The notes under the pieces: generated by a model | Told to the model about the DNA's origin: nothing | The model's input: only the letters and a program-made list of their open reading frames with translations | The model's database searches: none | Program-made: the position numbers and the translations under genes | Assembly: GCA_016432725.1 (NCBI GenBank) | Contig: JACJDG010000003.1 | Span: forward strand, 5,362,001 to 5,426,000 | Length of the DNA: 64,000 nucleotides | Direction: 5' to 3' | Origin: Streptomyces sp. DHE7-1 | GTDB taxonomy: Bacteria > Actinomycetota > Actinomycetes > Streptomycetales > Streptomycetaceae | Shown: positions 52,294 through 62,873 of the stretch, in pieces | Layout of the letters: each line of letters starts with the position of its first letter | Numbering within the stretch: the first letter of the stretch is position 1

Positions 52294-52465
52294 GCAACCG
52301 GGCCGGGCAGTCCGCCACTTGGACGGTGGTGGAGAATTCGTGTGCGAGACGGACTTCTCCGCGCGTAGAAGAGCGGCGATTCGTCCGTTTGGAGTGGAAG
52401 CACCGTTCTGCCCCAAGTGCCCCCGTCCGGTGGCCGTTACCCCGTGATCGGATAACGGAATCCCC

Positions 52466-52493
52466 TGGACTGCATCACGGTTGCGCATACTTT
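52466..52493 (+). promoter_or_regulatory. Putative promoter of the oligopeptide importer operon
   Basis: TGGACT (52466-52471), 16-base spacer, TACTTT (52488-52493), giving a leader of about 140 bases. A CCGTTA / TAACGG inverted pair (about 52432-52457) lies just upstream and could be an operator. Nothing else is evident in the 348-base gap 52294-52641. Confidence 0.5.
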
Positions 52494-52641
52494 CCCCGCC
52501 AGCTCTGGCGGGTGATCGCGGAGAAGCTGAAGACTCGCGATTCAGACGTGAGGTCGAAACTCGCGATCGAGGCAAGTCGACAAAGCCGCAAACCGCGGCA
52601 GGCGCAGGCCGGTCACCACCGGCGAGAGGGGTCGGGTCACT

Positions 52642-53639
52642 GTGACCGCACCGATCGAGACCACCGGAGCGGCAGCCGAGGCACAGCCGGAAGCTGTGCT
52701 CGAGGGTGCCGGTAAGGGGCGGATCGAGGGTCGTTCCCTTGGACAGATCGCCTGGTCGAGATTCAAGAGGGACAAGGTCGCCGTCGCGGGTGGCGTCATC
52801 GTCGTCCTCCTCATCGCGCTGGCCGTCCTCTCCCGGCCCCTGCAGGCCCTGCTCGGACTCGACCCGAACGCCTTCCACCAGGACCTGATCACCCCGACAC
52901 CTCGCTGCCCAAGGGCAGTTGGGGCGGTATGAGCGCGGATCACCCGCTCGGTGTGGACCCGAAGTTCGGCCGGGACATCGCCACCCGCGTCCTGGAGGGC
53001 TCCTGGGTGTCGCTGGTGGTCGCCTTCGGCGCCACGGTCCTGTCCAACGTGATCGGCGCCATCATGGGTGTCGTCGCCGGCTACTACGGCGGCCGGGTGG
53101 ACAACATCATCAGCCGCCTGATGGACACCTTCCTCGCCTTCCCCCTCCTGCTGTTCGCCATCGCGATCTCCGCCACGCTGCAGGGCGGCGCGTTCGGCCT
53201 CAACGGGCTCCCGCTCCACCTGAGCGTGCTGATCTTCGTCATCGGCTTCTTCAACTGGCCCTACCTGGGCCGGATCGTGCGCGGCCAGACCCTCGCCCTG
53301 CGTGAGCGCGAGTTCGTGGACGCCTCCCGCGGCATGGGCGCCAAGGGCCCGTACATCCTGTTCCGGGAGCTGATGCCGAACCTGGTCGGCCCGATCATCG
53401 TCTACTCGACGCTGCTCATCCCGACCAACATCCTCTTCGAGGCGTCCCTGAGCTTCCTCGGTGTCGGCATCCAGCCCCCGCAGGCCTCCTGGGGCGGCAT
53501 GCTCCGCGAAGCGGTCACCTACTACCAGGTCGATCCCCAGTACATGATCGTGCCCGGTCTCGCCATCTTCGTGACCGTCCTGGCGTTCAATCTGCTGGGC
53601 GACGGTCTCCGCGACGCTCTCGACCCGCGCAGTCGCTGA
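52642..53639 (+). CDS. Oligopeptide ABC importer permease (DppC/OppC type), one apparent frameshift
   Basis: About 332 residues when corrected. N-terminal OppC_N region and first helix (VAVAGGVIVVLLIALAVLS), then five more helices and the EAA loop REFVDASRGMGAKGPYILFR. The frame breaks near 52901-52904: ACCCCGACACC needs a fifth C to read LITPDTSLPKGSWGG. GTG start after GAGAGGGG. It is unusual that the permease gene comes before the binding-protein gene. With the following genes it forms a complete peptide importer. Confidence 0.9.
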
Positions 53640-53698
53640 CGCCTGCGACCGCCCGAGAGCCCGAAAAGTTTCCGACTATGGAGGGGAAAGCGCCCATC

Positions 53699-55446
53699 AT
53701 GCGAAGGTCAGCGCTGGCCGCTATCGCGGCCATCGGCTCCGCCAGCCTGCTCGTTGCAGGTTGCAGCAAGGCCGATGACAACAAGGACAACAACGGCTCG
53801 TCCGCCGGGGCCAACGCCGCGACCAAGGGTGTGGTCAACGCCTCCGACAAGAAGGGCGGCACGGTCACCTACGAGCTGTCCGACGTGCCGGACTCCTTCG
53901 ACCCCGGCAACACGTACTACGCGTACATGTACAACCTCAGCCGGCTCTACGCCCGCCCGCTGATGACGTTCCAGCCCGGCGCCGGCGAGAAGGGCAACAC
54001 CCTCGTCCCGGACCTCGCCGCGAGCAAGGGCGTCCCGAGCGACGGCGGCAAGACCTGGACGTACAAGCTGCGTTCGGGCCTGAAGTACGAGGACGGCTCG
54101 CCGATCACCTCGAAGGACGTCAAGTACGCCGTCGAGCGCTCCAACTTCGCGCGTGACGTGCTCTCCCTCGGCCCGAACTACTTCCAGCAGTTCATGGCCA
54201 AGGGCGACAAGTACAAGGGCCCCTACAAGGACAAGAGCGGCAAGGGCCTGTCCTCCATCGAGACGCCGGACGACACCACGATCGTCTTCCACCTGAACCA
54301 GGCGTTCCAGGAGTTCGACTACCTCGTCGCCGCCCCGCAGACCGCGCCGGTGCCCCAGTCCAAGGACAAGGGCGTCGACTACGTCAAGCACATCGTGTCG
54401 TCGGGCTCGTACAAGTTCCAGAGCTACGAGGACGGCAAGCAGGCCGTGCTCGTGCGCAACGAGAACTGGGACGCGAAGACGGACCCGCTGCGCAAGCAGC
54501 TCCCCGAGAAGATCGTCGTCAAGCTGAAGGTCAACCCGGAGACCATCGACCAGGACGTCATGGCCGGTGACGCCATCGACCTGGCCGGTACCGGTGTCCA
54601 GGCCTCCACGCAGGCCAAGGTCCTCACCGACACGGCGAAGAAGGCCGGCACGGACAACACCTACGGTGGCCGCCTCGTCTACATGGCGATCAACACCAAG
54701 GTGAAGCCGTTCGACAAGGTCGAGTGCCGCAAGGCCGTGCAGTACGCGATCGACAAGGTCTCGGTGCAGACCGCCGAGGGCGGCCCGATCCGCGGCGACA
54801 TCGCCTCCACGGTGCTGCCCCGGACATCCCGGGCTACGCGAAGTCGGACGTCTACGCGACCTCCGGCAACAAGGGTGACGCGGCCAAGGCCAAGGAGCAG
54901 CTGAAGGCCTGCGGCAAGTCGTCGATCACCACCAACATCTCGGCCCGCTCGGACCGTCCGCAGGAGATCGACGCCGCCACGGCGATCATCAACTCGCTGA
55001 AGAAGGTCGGCATCAACGCCAGCCTGAAGCAGTTCCCGTCCGGCAAGTACTTCACCGACTACGCCGGTGTCCCGAAGTTCACCGAGAAGCAGAACGTCGG
55101 CCTGATCATGATGCAGTGGGGTGCCGACTGGCCCTCCGGCTACGGCTTCCTGCAGCAGATCCTGAACGGCAAGGCGATCAGCCAGTCGGGTAACACCAAC
55201 CTGTCGCAGTACGACAACAAGGACGTCAACTCCCTGCTGGGCAAGGCGATCGGCACGCAGGACGACACCGAGCGCAACAGCCTGTACACCCAGATCGACA
55301 AGAAGACCATGGACGACGCCGTCCTCGTCCCGCTGACCTACTTCAAGGTCCTGCTGGCCCGCCCGCAGAACTACACGAACCTGGTTTCCACGGCGGCCTT
55401 CAGCGGTCAGTACGACTACCTCAACATCGGCGTCGCGTCGAAGTAG
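53699..55446 (+). CDS. Oligopeptide-binding lipoprotein of the ABC importer, one apparent frameshift
   Basis: About 582 residues when corrected; family 5 solute-binding protein. Lipoprotein signal with lipobox LVAGCSK, then GGTVTYELSDVPDSFDPGN, the long peptide-binding fold and the C-terminal FSGQYDYLNIGVASK. The frame breaks at about 54829: CTGCCCCGGAC needs a fifth C to read STVLPPDIPGYAKSDVY. ATG 53699 with GGAGGGGAAA upstream; the in-frame ATG at 53678 is itself in the ribosome-site region. Resembles BldKB-type peptide-binding proteins. Captures peptides for the DppC/DppB channel. Confidence 0.92.
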
Positions 55447-55473
55447 CAGCCCCGGAAGGCAGGTGAAGGCATT

Positions 55474-55505
55474 GGTGCCCGCGGGCTTCGCGGCCCGCGG
55501 GCACC
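55474..55505 (+). promoter_or_regulatory. Intercistronic hairpin after the peptide-binding protein gene
   Basis: Perfect 13-bp stem GGTGCCCGCGGGC with a 6-base loop (TTCGCG), 28 bases past the stop and 13 before the next GTG. It has no U-tract. Probably a partial terminator or RNA stabiliser that keeps the binding protein more abundant than the downstream permease and ATPases. Confidence 0.6.
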
Positions 55506-55518
55506 AGCGCCGGTCCCC

Positions 55519-56526
55519 GTGATCTCGTACATCCTCCGCCGGACGTTCGCGGCAGTGATCCTGCTGCTGGTCGTCTCCGCGGTCACCTTCGCCATCTTCT
55601 TCCTGCTGCCACGGCTTGCCGGCCAGACAGCGGACCAGTTGGCGCAGCAGTACATCGGCAAGAGCCCGTCGAAGGCGGACATCGCCGCTGTCAAGCACAA
55701 CCTCGGTCTGGACCAGCCTGTCTACGTCCAGTACTGGCACTTCATCAAGGGGATCGTGGCCGGCGCCACCTACGACCTCGGCCCCACCACGGTGCACTGC
55801 GACGCACCCTGCTTCGGTTACTCCTTCAAGAACCACCAGGCAGTGTGGCCGGAGCTCACCTCCCGTCTTCCGATCACCCTGTCGCTGGCCGTGGGTGCGG
55901 CCGTGCTGTGGCTGGTCTCGGGCGTCGTGGCCGGTGTCATCTCCGCGCTGAAGCCGCGTTCGTTCCTCGACCGGACGTTCATGGGCATCGCGCTCACCGG
56001 CGTCTCGCTGCCCATGTTCTTCACGGGCAACCTGGCGATCCTGCTCTTCACCTATCAGTGGCCGATCTTCGGCAAGACGTACGTCCCGCTCACCGAGAAC
56101 CCGGCGCAGTGGGCCAACACGCTCATCCCGGCGTGGTGTTCGCTCGCCCTGCTGTACTCCGCCATCTACGCGCGGCTGACCCGCTCGGGCATGCTGGAGA
56201 CGATGAACGAGGACTTCATCCGCACGGCCCGCGCCAAGGGTCTGCGGGAGCGCACCGTCGTCACCCGGCACGGACTGCGCGCCGCCCTGACCCCGATCAT
56301 CACGGTCTTCGGCATGGACCTCGGTCTGCTGCTCGGCGGTGCGGTGATCACCGAGTCGGTGTTCTCGCTGCCCGGCATCGGCCAGTACGCGGTGCAGGGC
56401 ATCACCGACAACGACCTGCCGAAGATCCTCGGCGTGACGCTGCTCGCCGCCTTCTTCGTCGTCTTCGCAAATCTCCTGGTGGACGTGCTCTACGCCGCCG
56501 CCGACCCGCGGGTGAGGCTCTCGTGA
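55519..56526 (+). CDS. Oligopeptide ABC importer permease (DppB/OppB type)
   Basis: 335 residues. First helix FAAVILLLVVSAVTFAIFFL, extracellular domain with CDAPCFGYSF, then five helices and the EAA loop DFIRTARAKGLRERTV. Starts at GTG 55519. Its stop overlaps the next gene as GTGA. Pairs with the DppC-type permease encoded upstream, on the other side of the binding protein. The frame is intact. Confidence 0.94.
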   Translation: MISYILRRTFAAVILLLVVSAVTFAIFFLLPRLAGQTADQLAQQYIGKSPSKADIAAVKHNLGLDQPVYVQYWHFIKGIVAGATYDLGPTTVHCDAPCFGYSFKNHQAVWPELTSRLPITLSLAVGAAVLWLVSGVVAGVISALKPRSFLDRTFMGIALTGVSLPMFFTGNLAILLFTYQWPIFGKTYVPLTENPAQWANTLIPAWCSLALLYSAIYARLTRSGMLETMNEDFIRTARAKGLRERTVVTRHGLRAALTPIITVFGMDLGLLLGGAVITESVFSLPGIGQYAVQGITDNDLPKILGVTLLAAFFVVFANLLVDVLYAAADPRVRLS

Positions 56527-57617
56527 CCGAACTCTCCAAGACCGGCGCCGCCGTGGGCGAGCCCACCTCCGCGTCCCAGCCTCCCAAGGCCTTCCTCGAG
56601 GTCCGCGACCTCAAGGTGCACTTCCCGACCGACGACGGCGTGGTCAAGTCCGTCGACGGCCTGTCCTTCTCGCTGGAGAAGGGCCGGACCCTCGCCATCG
56701 TCGGCGAGTCCGGCTCCGGCAAGTCGGTCACCTCGCAGGCCGTCATGGGCCTGCACCGGCTCGGCACCCGCGGCAAGAACGTGCGGATGACCGGCGAGAT
56801 CTGGCTGGACGGCAAGGAACTGGTCTCCGCCGCCCCGGACGAGGTGCGCAAGCTCCGCGGCCGCGAGATGGCGATGATCTTCCAGGACCCGCTGTCCGCG
56901 ATGCACCCGTACTACAAGGTCGGCGACCAGATCGTCGAGGCGTACCGGGTCCACCACGACGTCAGCAAGAAGGTCGCCCGCAAGCGGGCCATCGAGATGC
57001 TCGACCGGGTCGGCATCCCGGAGCCGGCCAAGCGCGTCGACGGCTACCCGCACGAGTTCTCCGGCGGTATGCGCCAGCGCGCCATGATCGCCATGGCCCT
57101 GGTCAACAACCCCGAGCTGCTCATCGCGGACGAGCCGACCACCGCCCTGGACGTCACCGTCCAGGCGCAGATCCTCGACCTGATCCGTGACCTGCAGAAG
57201 GAGTTCGGCTCCGCGGTCATCATGATCACCCACGACCTCGGCGTGGTCGCCGAGATCGCGGACGACGTGCTGGTGATGTACGGCGGCCGGTGCGTCGAGC
57301 GCGGCCGGGCCGACGAGGTCTTCGAGAAGCCGCAGCACCCCTACACCTGGGGCCTGCTCGGCTCGATGCCCCGCATCGACCGCGACACCTCCGAACGGCT
57401 CATCCCGGTCAAGGGCCAGCCGCCGAGCCTCATCAACGTCCCCTCGGGCTGCGCCTTCCACCCGCGCTGCCCGTACGCGGACATCCCCAAGGGGAACGTC
57501 ACCCGCACGGTGCGCCCCGAGCTGGAGCAGGTGAGCACCGGGCACTGGTCCGCCTGTCACCTCCCGGCCGAGGACCGTGAGCGGATCTGGACCGAAGAGA
57601 TTGCGCCGAAGCTGTGA
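56523..57617 (+). CDS. Oligopeptide ABC importer ATPase (DppD/OppD type)
   Basis: 364 residues. Walker [10 protein letters not shown], signature [15 protein letters not shown], Walker [14 protein letters not shown] and H loop [15 protein letters not shown]. The C-terminal oligopeptide/dipeptide extension has [10 protein letters not shown], whose Cys pattern is typical of OppD/DppD and can hold an Fe-S cluster. GTG start in a 4-base overlap with the permease gene and a GTGA overlap with the next ATPase. Confidence 0.95.
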   Translation: MTELSKTGAAVGEPTSASQPPKAFLEVRDLKVHFPTDDGVVKSVDGLSFSLEKGRTLAIVGESGSGKSVTSQAVMGLHRLGTRGKNVRMTGEIWLDGKELVSAAPDEVRKLRGREMAMIFQDPLSAMHPYYKVGDQIVEAYRVHHDVSKKVARKRAIEMLDRVGIPEPAKRVDGYPHEFSGGMRQRAMIAMALVNNPELLIADEPTTALDVTVQAQILDLIRDLQKEFGSAVIMITHDLGVVAEIADDVLVMYGGRCVERGRADEVFEKPQHPYTWGLLGSMPRIDRDTSERLIPVKGQPPSLINVPSGCAFHPRCPYADIPKGNVTRTVRPELEQVSTGHWSACHLPAEDRERIWTEEIAPKL

Positions 57618-59305
57618 GTGAGACCAAGAAGACGGACGAGGCCGTGATCCCGCAGCAGGCGCAGGCCCCCGCGGGTGACTCGGCGGACCGTGAGGTGCTG
57701 CTCAGGGTCGAGGGCCTGCAGAAGCACTTCCCGATCAAGAAGGGCATTCTCCAGCGCCAGGTCGGCGCGGTGAAGGCCGTCGACGGGATCGACTTCGAGG
57801 TGCGCAAGGGCGAGACCCTGGGCGTGGTGGGCGAGTCGGGCTGCGGCAAGTCGACCATGGGCCGGGTCATCACCCGCCTCCAGGACCCGACCGGCGGCAG
57901 GATCACCTTCGAGGGCCGGGACATCACGAAGCTGCGGACCGGGCAGATGCGCCCGCTGCGCCGTGACATCCAGATGATCTTCCAGGACCCGTACGGCTCC
58001 CTGAACCCCCGCCACACCATCGGCTCCATCGTCTCCGCGCCGTTCCGGCTGCAGGGCGTGGAGCCCGAGGGCGGGGTGAAGAAGGAGGTCCAGCGGCTGC
58101 TCGAACTGGTCGGCCTGAGCCCCGAGCACTACAACCGCTACCCGCACGAGTTCTCCGGCGGCCAGCGCCAGCGCATCGGCATCGCCCGCGCGCTCGCGCT
58201 GAAGCCGAAGCTGGTCGTGGCCGACGAGCCGGTCTCCGCGCTGGACGTGTCGATCCAGGCGCAGGTCGTGAACCTGATGGACGACCTCCAGCAGGAACTC
58301 GGCCTCACCTACGTGATCATCGCGCACGACCTGTCCGTCGTCCGGCACGTCTCGGACCGGATCGCGGTGATGTACCTCGGCAAGATCGTCGAGCTGGCGG
58401 ACCGCACCTCGCTGTACGAGGCGCCGATGCACCCGTACACCAAGGCGCTGATGTCGGCGGTGCCGGTGCCGGACACCAAGCGCCGGGGCCAGAAGAGCGA
58501 GCGCATCCTGCTCCGCGGTGACGTGCCCTCGCCCATCGCCCCGCCGCCCGGCTGCCGGTTCCACACCCGCTGCTGGAAGGCGACGGACATCTGCCGGACC
58601 ACCGAGCCGCAGCTCCTGGAGCTGAAGCCCGGCCAGCGGGTCGCCTGCCACCACCCGGAGAACTTCGCCGACCAGGCTCCGCAGGACACGGTGCTGCTGT
58701 CGGTGGCGAAGGAAGCGTCGGAACTGGTCCCGGACGCCGCGCGGGAGAAGCCGGCCGCCACCGAGGCCGCCGGGACGGACACCGAGCGGAAGCCCGCGGC
58801 TGCCGAGACCGTTGCGGTGGAGAAGCCCGAGGCCGACGCCGCGGCGAAGCCGGCGGCCGACGTGGTGGAGAAGCCCGAGGCGGACGCCACGGCGAAGCCC
58901 GAGGCCGCCGAAGCCGAGGAGGCGCCCGCCGTCGCCGAGGCCGCCGCCGAGGACGAGCCCGAGGCCGCCGCCGAGGACGAGCCCGAGGCCGCCGAAGCCG
59001 AGGTGAAGCCCGCCGCTGCCGAGGCCGTCGCCGAGGACGAGCCCGAGGCGAGTGGGGCGGAGGAGCCCGCCGCCGGGACCGAAGCGGCCGCGGAGTCGGA
59101 CGCCGACGCGGAGCCCGAGGCCGACGCGGAGAAGCCCGACGTGGTGAAGGGGTCGGCCGAGGCGGCCGAGGCCGTCGCCGAGGGCGGTTCCGTGAAGACC
59201 GGCCCCGGTGCCAGGACCTCGGCCGGCAAGACCGCGCCCGAGGCCGCCGCTCCCGCCGAGGAGCCCGCCACCGGCACCGACTCCCAGGAGTCAACCGGCA
59301 AGTAG
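57614..59305 (+). CDS. Oligopeptide ABC importer ATPase (DppF/OppF type) with long acidic tail
   Basis: 563 residues, about 190 more than usual. Residues 1-375 are a normal DppF: Walker [12 protein letters not shown], signature [15 protein letters not shown], Walker [15 protein letters not shown] loop [14 protein letters not shown], and Cys-rich oligo_[18 protein letters not shown]. From about 376 to the end it is an Ala/Glu/Pro/Asp-rich repeat ([21 protein letters not shown] units), strongly acidic and probably disordered. The tail's role is unknown. Confidence 0.93.
   Translation: MSETKKTDEAVIPQQAQAPAGDSADREVLLRVEGLQKHFPIKKGILQRQVGAVKAVDGIDFEVRKGETLGVVGESGCGKSTMGRVITRLQDPTGGRITFEGRDITKLRTGQMRPLRRDIQMIFQDPYGSLNPRHTIGSIVSAPFRLQGVEPEGGVKKEVQRLLELVGLSPEHYNRYPHEFSGGQRQRIGIARALALKPKLVVADEPVSALDVSIQAQVVNLMDDLQQELGLTYVIIAHDLSVVRHVSDRIAVMYLGKIVELADRTSLYEAPMHPYTKALMSAVPVPDTKRRGQKSERILLRGDVPSPIAPPPGCRFHTRCWKATDICRTTEPQLLELKPGQRVACHHPENFADQAPQDTVLLSVAKEASELVPDAAREKPAATEAAGTDTERKPAAAETVAVEKPEADAAAKPAADVVEKPEADATAKPEAAEAEEAPAVAEAAAEDEPEAAAEDEPEAAEAEVKPAAAEAVAEDEPEASGAEEPAAGTEAAAESDADAEPEADAEKPDVVKGSAEAAEAVAEGGSVKTGPGARTSAGKTAPEAAAPAEEPATGTDSQESTGK
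58820..59060 (+). repeat. Low-complexity coding repeats in the DppF tail
   Basis: Irregular tandem codon repeats based on GAGAAGCCCGAGG and GAGGACGAGCCCGAGGCCGCC. They encode EKPEADA and EDEPEAA units and are likely to vary in length between strains. Confidence 0.75.
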
Positions 59306-59401
59306 CGCATGACAGAACTGCAAAGTCATGTACATGTCTGAACGGGAGAGTGCAGAGTCGTCCGTGTCCGACCAGTGATCGGCACGCTCGAAGGGACGAC
59401 C

Positions 59402-60792
59402 ATGGCACTCTCCCGTTCGGCACGGTTAGGGACCCTCGCCACCGCGGCGGCCTCCTTCCTCCTCATCGCGGCGTCACCCGCCCCGACCGCCGGCGCGCCC
59501 GGCGTCGGCGACCCCTACTTCCCCGGGCTCGGCAACGGCGGCTACGACGCCCGCCACTACGACCTGGACGTCGCCTACGCCCCCGGCACCGGCCGCCTCG
59601 ACGGCCGTACCACCCTCACGGCACGCGCCACCCAGAACCTCTCCTCCTTCGACCTCGACCTCCAGCGGCTGGAGATCACCCGCGTCGAGGTCGACGGCAG
59701 AAGCGCGGACTTCACCCGGGACGGCGACGAGGTCACCGTCACCCCGCGCCACACCCTGCGCAAGGGCCGCGCGTTCACCGTGTCCGTCACGTACGGCGGT
59801 GTACCCGAACCGCTCGGCGGTCCCATCATCTTCGGCTCCAGCTACGGCTGGATGAAGACGCCCGACGGCGTCTTCGTCGCCTGCGAGCCGAACGCCGCCT
59901 CGACCTGGTTCCCGTCCAGCGACCACCCCTCCGACAAGGCCACCTACGACATCCGGATCAAGGCGCCCAAGGGCCTGACCGGTGTCTCCAACGGGCGGCT
60001 CGTCTCCACCCGGGACCGGGGCGGTTCGACGTACACGCACTGGCGGGAGAGGCGGCCGATGGCCACGTACCTCGCGACCGCCACCATCGGCAGGTTCGAC
60101 GTGCGGACGGGCCGTACCCCGGGGGGCACCCCATCTACGTCGCCATCGACCCCGTGCTGAAGAACAGCAACAACGTCGACGTCTACGCGGTCACCGCCGC
60201 GGCCACCGACTACTGGTCCCGGATCTTCGGCCCGTACCCCTTCGAGGAGACCGGCGCCATCGTGGACGACATGCCCGAGGCCGGGTTCTCGCTGGAGGTG
60301 CAGAGCAAGCCCGCCTACTCGGCCGTGCGCAACGAGTCGACGATCGTGCACGAACTGGCCCACCAGTGGTTCGGCGACTCGGTGAGCGTGGCGCGGTGGA
60401 AGGACACCTGGCTGAACGAGGGCTTCGCCACCTACGCCCAGTGGCTGTGGGCGGAGCACCAGGGCACCCGCACGGCCCACGACTCCTTCCGGGCCGCCTA
60501 CGACGCCCGCCCCGCCGACTCGTCCTTCTGGCGGATCAAGGTGGCCGACCCGCAGCGGGACACCATGTTCGCCTCCGCCGTCTACCAGCGCGGCGCGATG
60601 ACCCTGCAGATGCTCCGGGAGCGGATCGGCGACCGGGCGTTCTTCGAACTGCTGCCCGCCTGGACCGGGCTGCACCGGTACGGCAACGCGGACACGGCCG
60701 ACTTCGTCCGGCTCGCCGAGCGGATCAGCGGGCAGCGACTCGGTGATCTGTTCGGCCCCTGGCTGTATACGACAGGCAGGCCCGCCATCTGA
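59402..60792 (+). CDS. Secreted M1 family metallopeptidase, one apparent frameshift
   Basis: About 463 residues when corrected. Signal peptide (LATAAASFLLIAASPAPTAG), M1 N-terminal beta domain, then the catalytic domain with HELAHQWFGD (zinc motif) and NEGFATYAQW 19 residues later. The GxMEN exopeptidase motif reads AGFSLEVQSKP, as in short Streptomyces M1 enzymes. The frame breaks near 60117-60126: ACCCCGGGGGG needs one more C (or G) to read GRTPGGHPIYVAIDP. ATG 59402 with GAAGGGACGA upstream. Follows the peptide importer operon by 96 bases. Confidence 0.88.
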
Positions 60793-60838
60793 CCTGCACT
60801 TGTAAGGTGCACACCCTCTGACGGGTGAGAATGGCAGG

Positions 60839-61497
60839 GTGCAGCTCCAGCAACTCTTCAGTCCCTCCGTCCAGCACACGCTCGATGTCATCGGCATCTT
60901 CGTGTTCGCGATCTCCGGCGCCCTGCTGGCCGTCCGGAAGAACTTCGACATCTTCGGGATCGCCGTGCTCGCCGAGGTCACGGCGCTGGGCGGGGGGCTG
61001 TTCCGCGACGTGGTCATCGGGGCCGTGCCCCGGCGGCCTTCACGGACCTCGGGTACTTCCTCACCCCGCTGATCGCGACGCTCGTGGTCTTCTTCCTGCA
61101 CCCGCACGTGGAGCGGATCCAGACGGGGGTCCTGGTCTTCGACGCGGCCGGTCTCGGTCTGTTCTGCGTCAGCGGCACGACCAAGGCGTACTCCTACGGC
61201 CTCAACCTGACCGCGTCGGCGACCCTCGGTCTCGCCACCGCGGTCGGCGGCGGTGTGCTGCGCGACGTGCTCGCCAACGAGGTCCCCTCGCTGCTCCGCT
61301 GGGACCGCGACCTGTACGCGGTCCCGGCGATCGTCGGCGCCACCATGGTGGCCCTCTGCATCCGCTACGACGCCCTGACCCCGCTCACCAGCGGACTCGC
61401 GGTCGTCACCGCCTTCGTCCTGCGGCTGCTCGCGATGAAGTTCCACTGGCGAGCGCCGCGCGCGTGGAACCGGCGCTCGACAGTGACCGAGGAGTAG
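60839..61497 (+). CDS. TRIC/UPF0126 family membrane protein, one apparent frameshift
   Basis: About 219 residues when corrected, with roughly seven helices in two similar halves. Half 1: DVIGIFVFAISGALLAVRKN, GGGLFRDVVIGAVPP; half 2: LGLFCVSGTTKAYSYGL, GGGVLRDVLANEVP. This twofold pattern marks the trimeric intracellular cation channel-like (YicG) family. The frame breaks at 61028-61031: GTGCCCCGGCG needs a fifth C to read AVPPAAFTDLGYF. GTG start at 60839. Its 3' end overlaps the convergent esterase by 92 bases. Confidence 0.87.
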
Positions 61498-62697
61498 TCC
61501 CGGCGGCCCCGTTCCCGGTGCCGCCCAGGGGTGCCGCGCCGGCCCCGGCGAGCGAGCCGTCCTCGCCCCTGGCCCGGTTCTGGCCCATCTGCAGGGTCAG
61601 CCAGCGGAACACGTCGGGGACCTGCGGCCGCCACAGCGCCATGGTGTGACCGCCGGCGCTGCGCGGCAGGAACACCACGTGCACGGTGGTCGGCGCCTTG
61701 GCGACGGCCTGCAGCGCCGCGCCCGCCTGATACCCGTCGCCGGACTCGCCGGAGACGTAGAGGGCGATCCGGGGCGGCTCGGCCGCCTTGCGCAGCAGCA
61801 GGTAGGGGTTGTTCCGGGCGCGCAGGGCGGGGCTCTGGGCGGCCAGCGAGTTGCGCTCGCCGATCGGGTCGTTGTAGCCCGAAAGGCTCACGGCGGCCCG
61901 GTAGCGGTCGGGGTGGGCGACGGCCAGCTTGACCGCGCAGTGCGCGCCGGCCGAGTAGCCGGCCACCGCCCAGCCCGACGGCGCCGGCTGGGCGCGGAAG
62001 TTGTCCAGCACCATCCTCGGCACGTCCACGCTGAGCCAGCTGTCGGCGTTGACCTGCCCGGGGACGTTGGCGCAGCCGGTGTCGACACCGGCCAGCAGGT
62101 TGGTGCGCGGCGCGACCAGGATGAAGGGCGCCACCCGGCCGTCGCGCATCAGCGGCAGCAGCTGCTCGTGGGCCCCCAGCGCGCCGAACCAGGCCTTCGC
62201 CGAGCCGGGGTAGCCCGGCAGCAGCTCCACGACCGGGAACCTCCGGTGCCGGTAGGCGGGCCGGCCGTACTGGGGCGGCAGCCATACGTAGACCTCCGCG
62301 TTCACGCCGGAGACCCGCCCCGGAGCTGCGTGACGCGTACCCCGCCGGCCGAGCGCATCCCGGCGCCGTCGGCCGGCCGGAAGTTCTGCGCGACCCTGGG
62401 CAGCCGCTTCAGGGCGATCCCGCCGGTGCCGTCCCGGCCGAGGTCGGCGGCCTGCTGGACGTGGTCGCCGGTGCCGACGAGGTCGGCCCAGTTGTCGTAG
62501 AGGCCGTTCTGGTTGTTGACCAGCACGAAGACCAGCGTGACGGCCGTGCCCTGGGCGAACAGCAGCATCAGCACTCGGGCCGCGGCGCGCAGCGGCTTCG
62601 GTCCGGGCGTCCTCGACCACAGCAGCAGCGGCAGTATGAGGGCGACCACGGAGAGCACGACGATCGTGCAGAGGAACGGAGTCCCGGTGAGGCTCAT
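61406..62697 (-). CDS. Membrane-anchored alpha/beta-hydrolase esterase, one apparent frameshift
   Basis: About 430 residues when corrected. Two N-terminal helices (FLCTIVVLSVVALILPLLL and LMLLFAQGTAVTLVFVLV), then an esterase-D/antigen-85-like domain: FPVVELLPGYPGSAKAWFG, nucleophile Ser in AVAGYSAGAHCAVK, Asp region GESGDGYQAGAAL and catalytic His in SAGGHTMALWRPQ. The frame breaks at 62318-62321: coding CCGGGGCGG needs a fifth G to read LRGRVSGVNAEVYVWLPPQY. Start uncertain (ATG 62697, GTG 62748). The C-terminal tail is Ser/Ala-rich and antisense to the TRIC gene end. Confidence 0.8.
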
Positions 62698-62873
62698 GTC
62701 CCCATAGAGGGTGATCGTCGGTCGGGGGTTGTGGACGTGTCCGGACACTTACCTGGAAATTGCCGGAATCTCACCCGGGGGCCCTCCGGGCTGGTCCGTG
62801 TGGCCGGACCGCGTTCACCCGGCCCCGACATCAAAAGCTACCGCTTAGTAATTTCCTGTTGTACCGTTCACCC

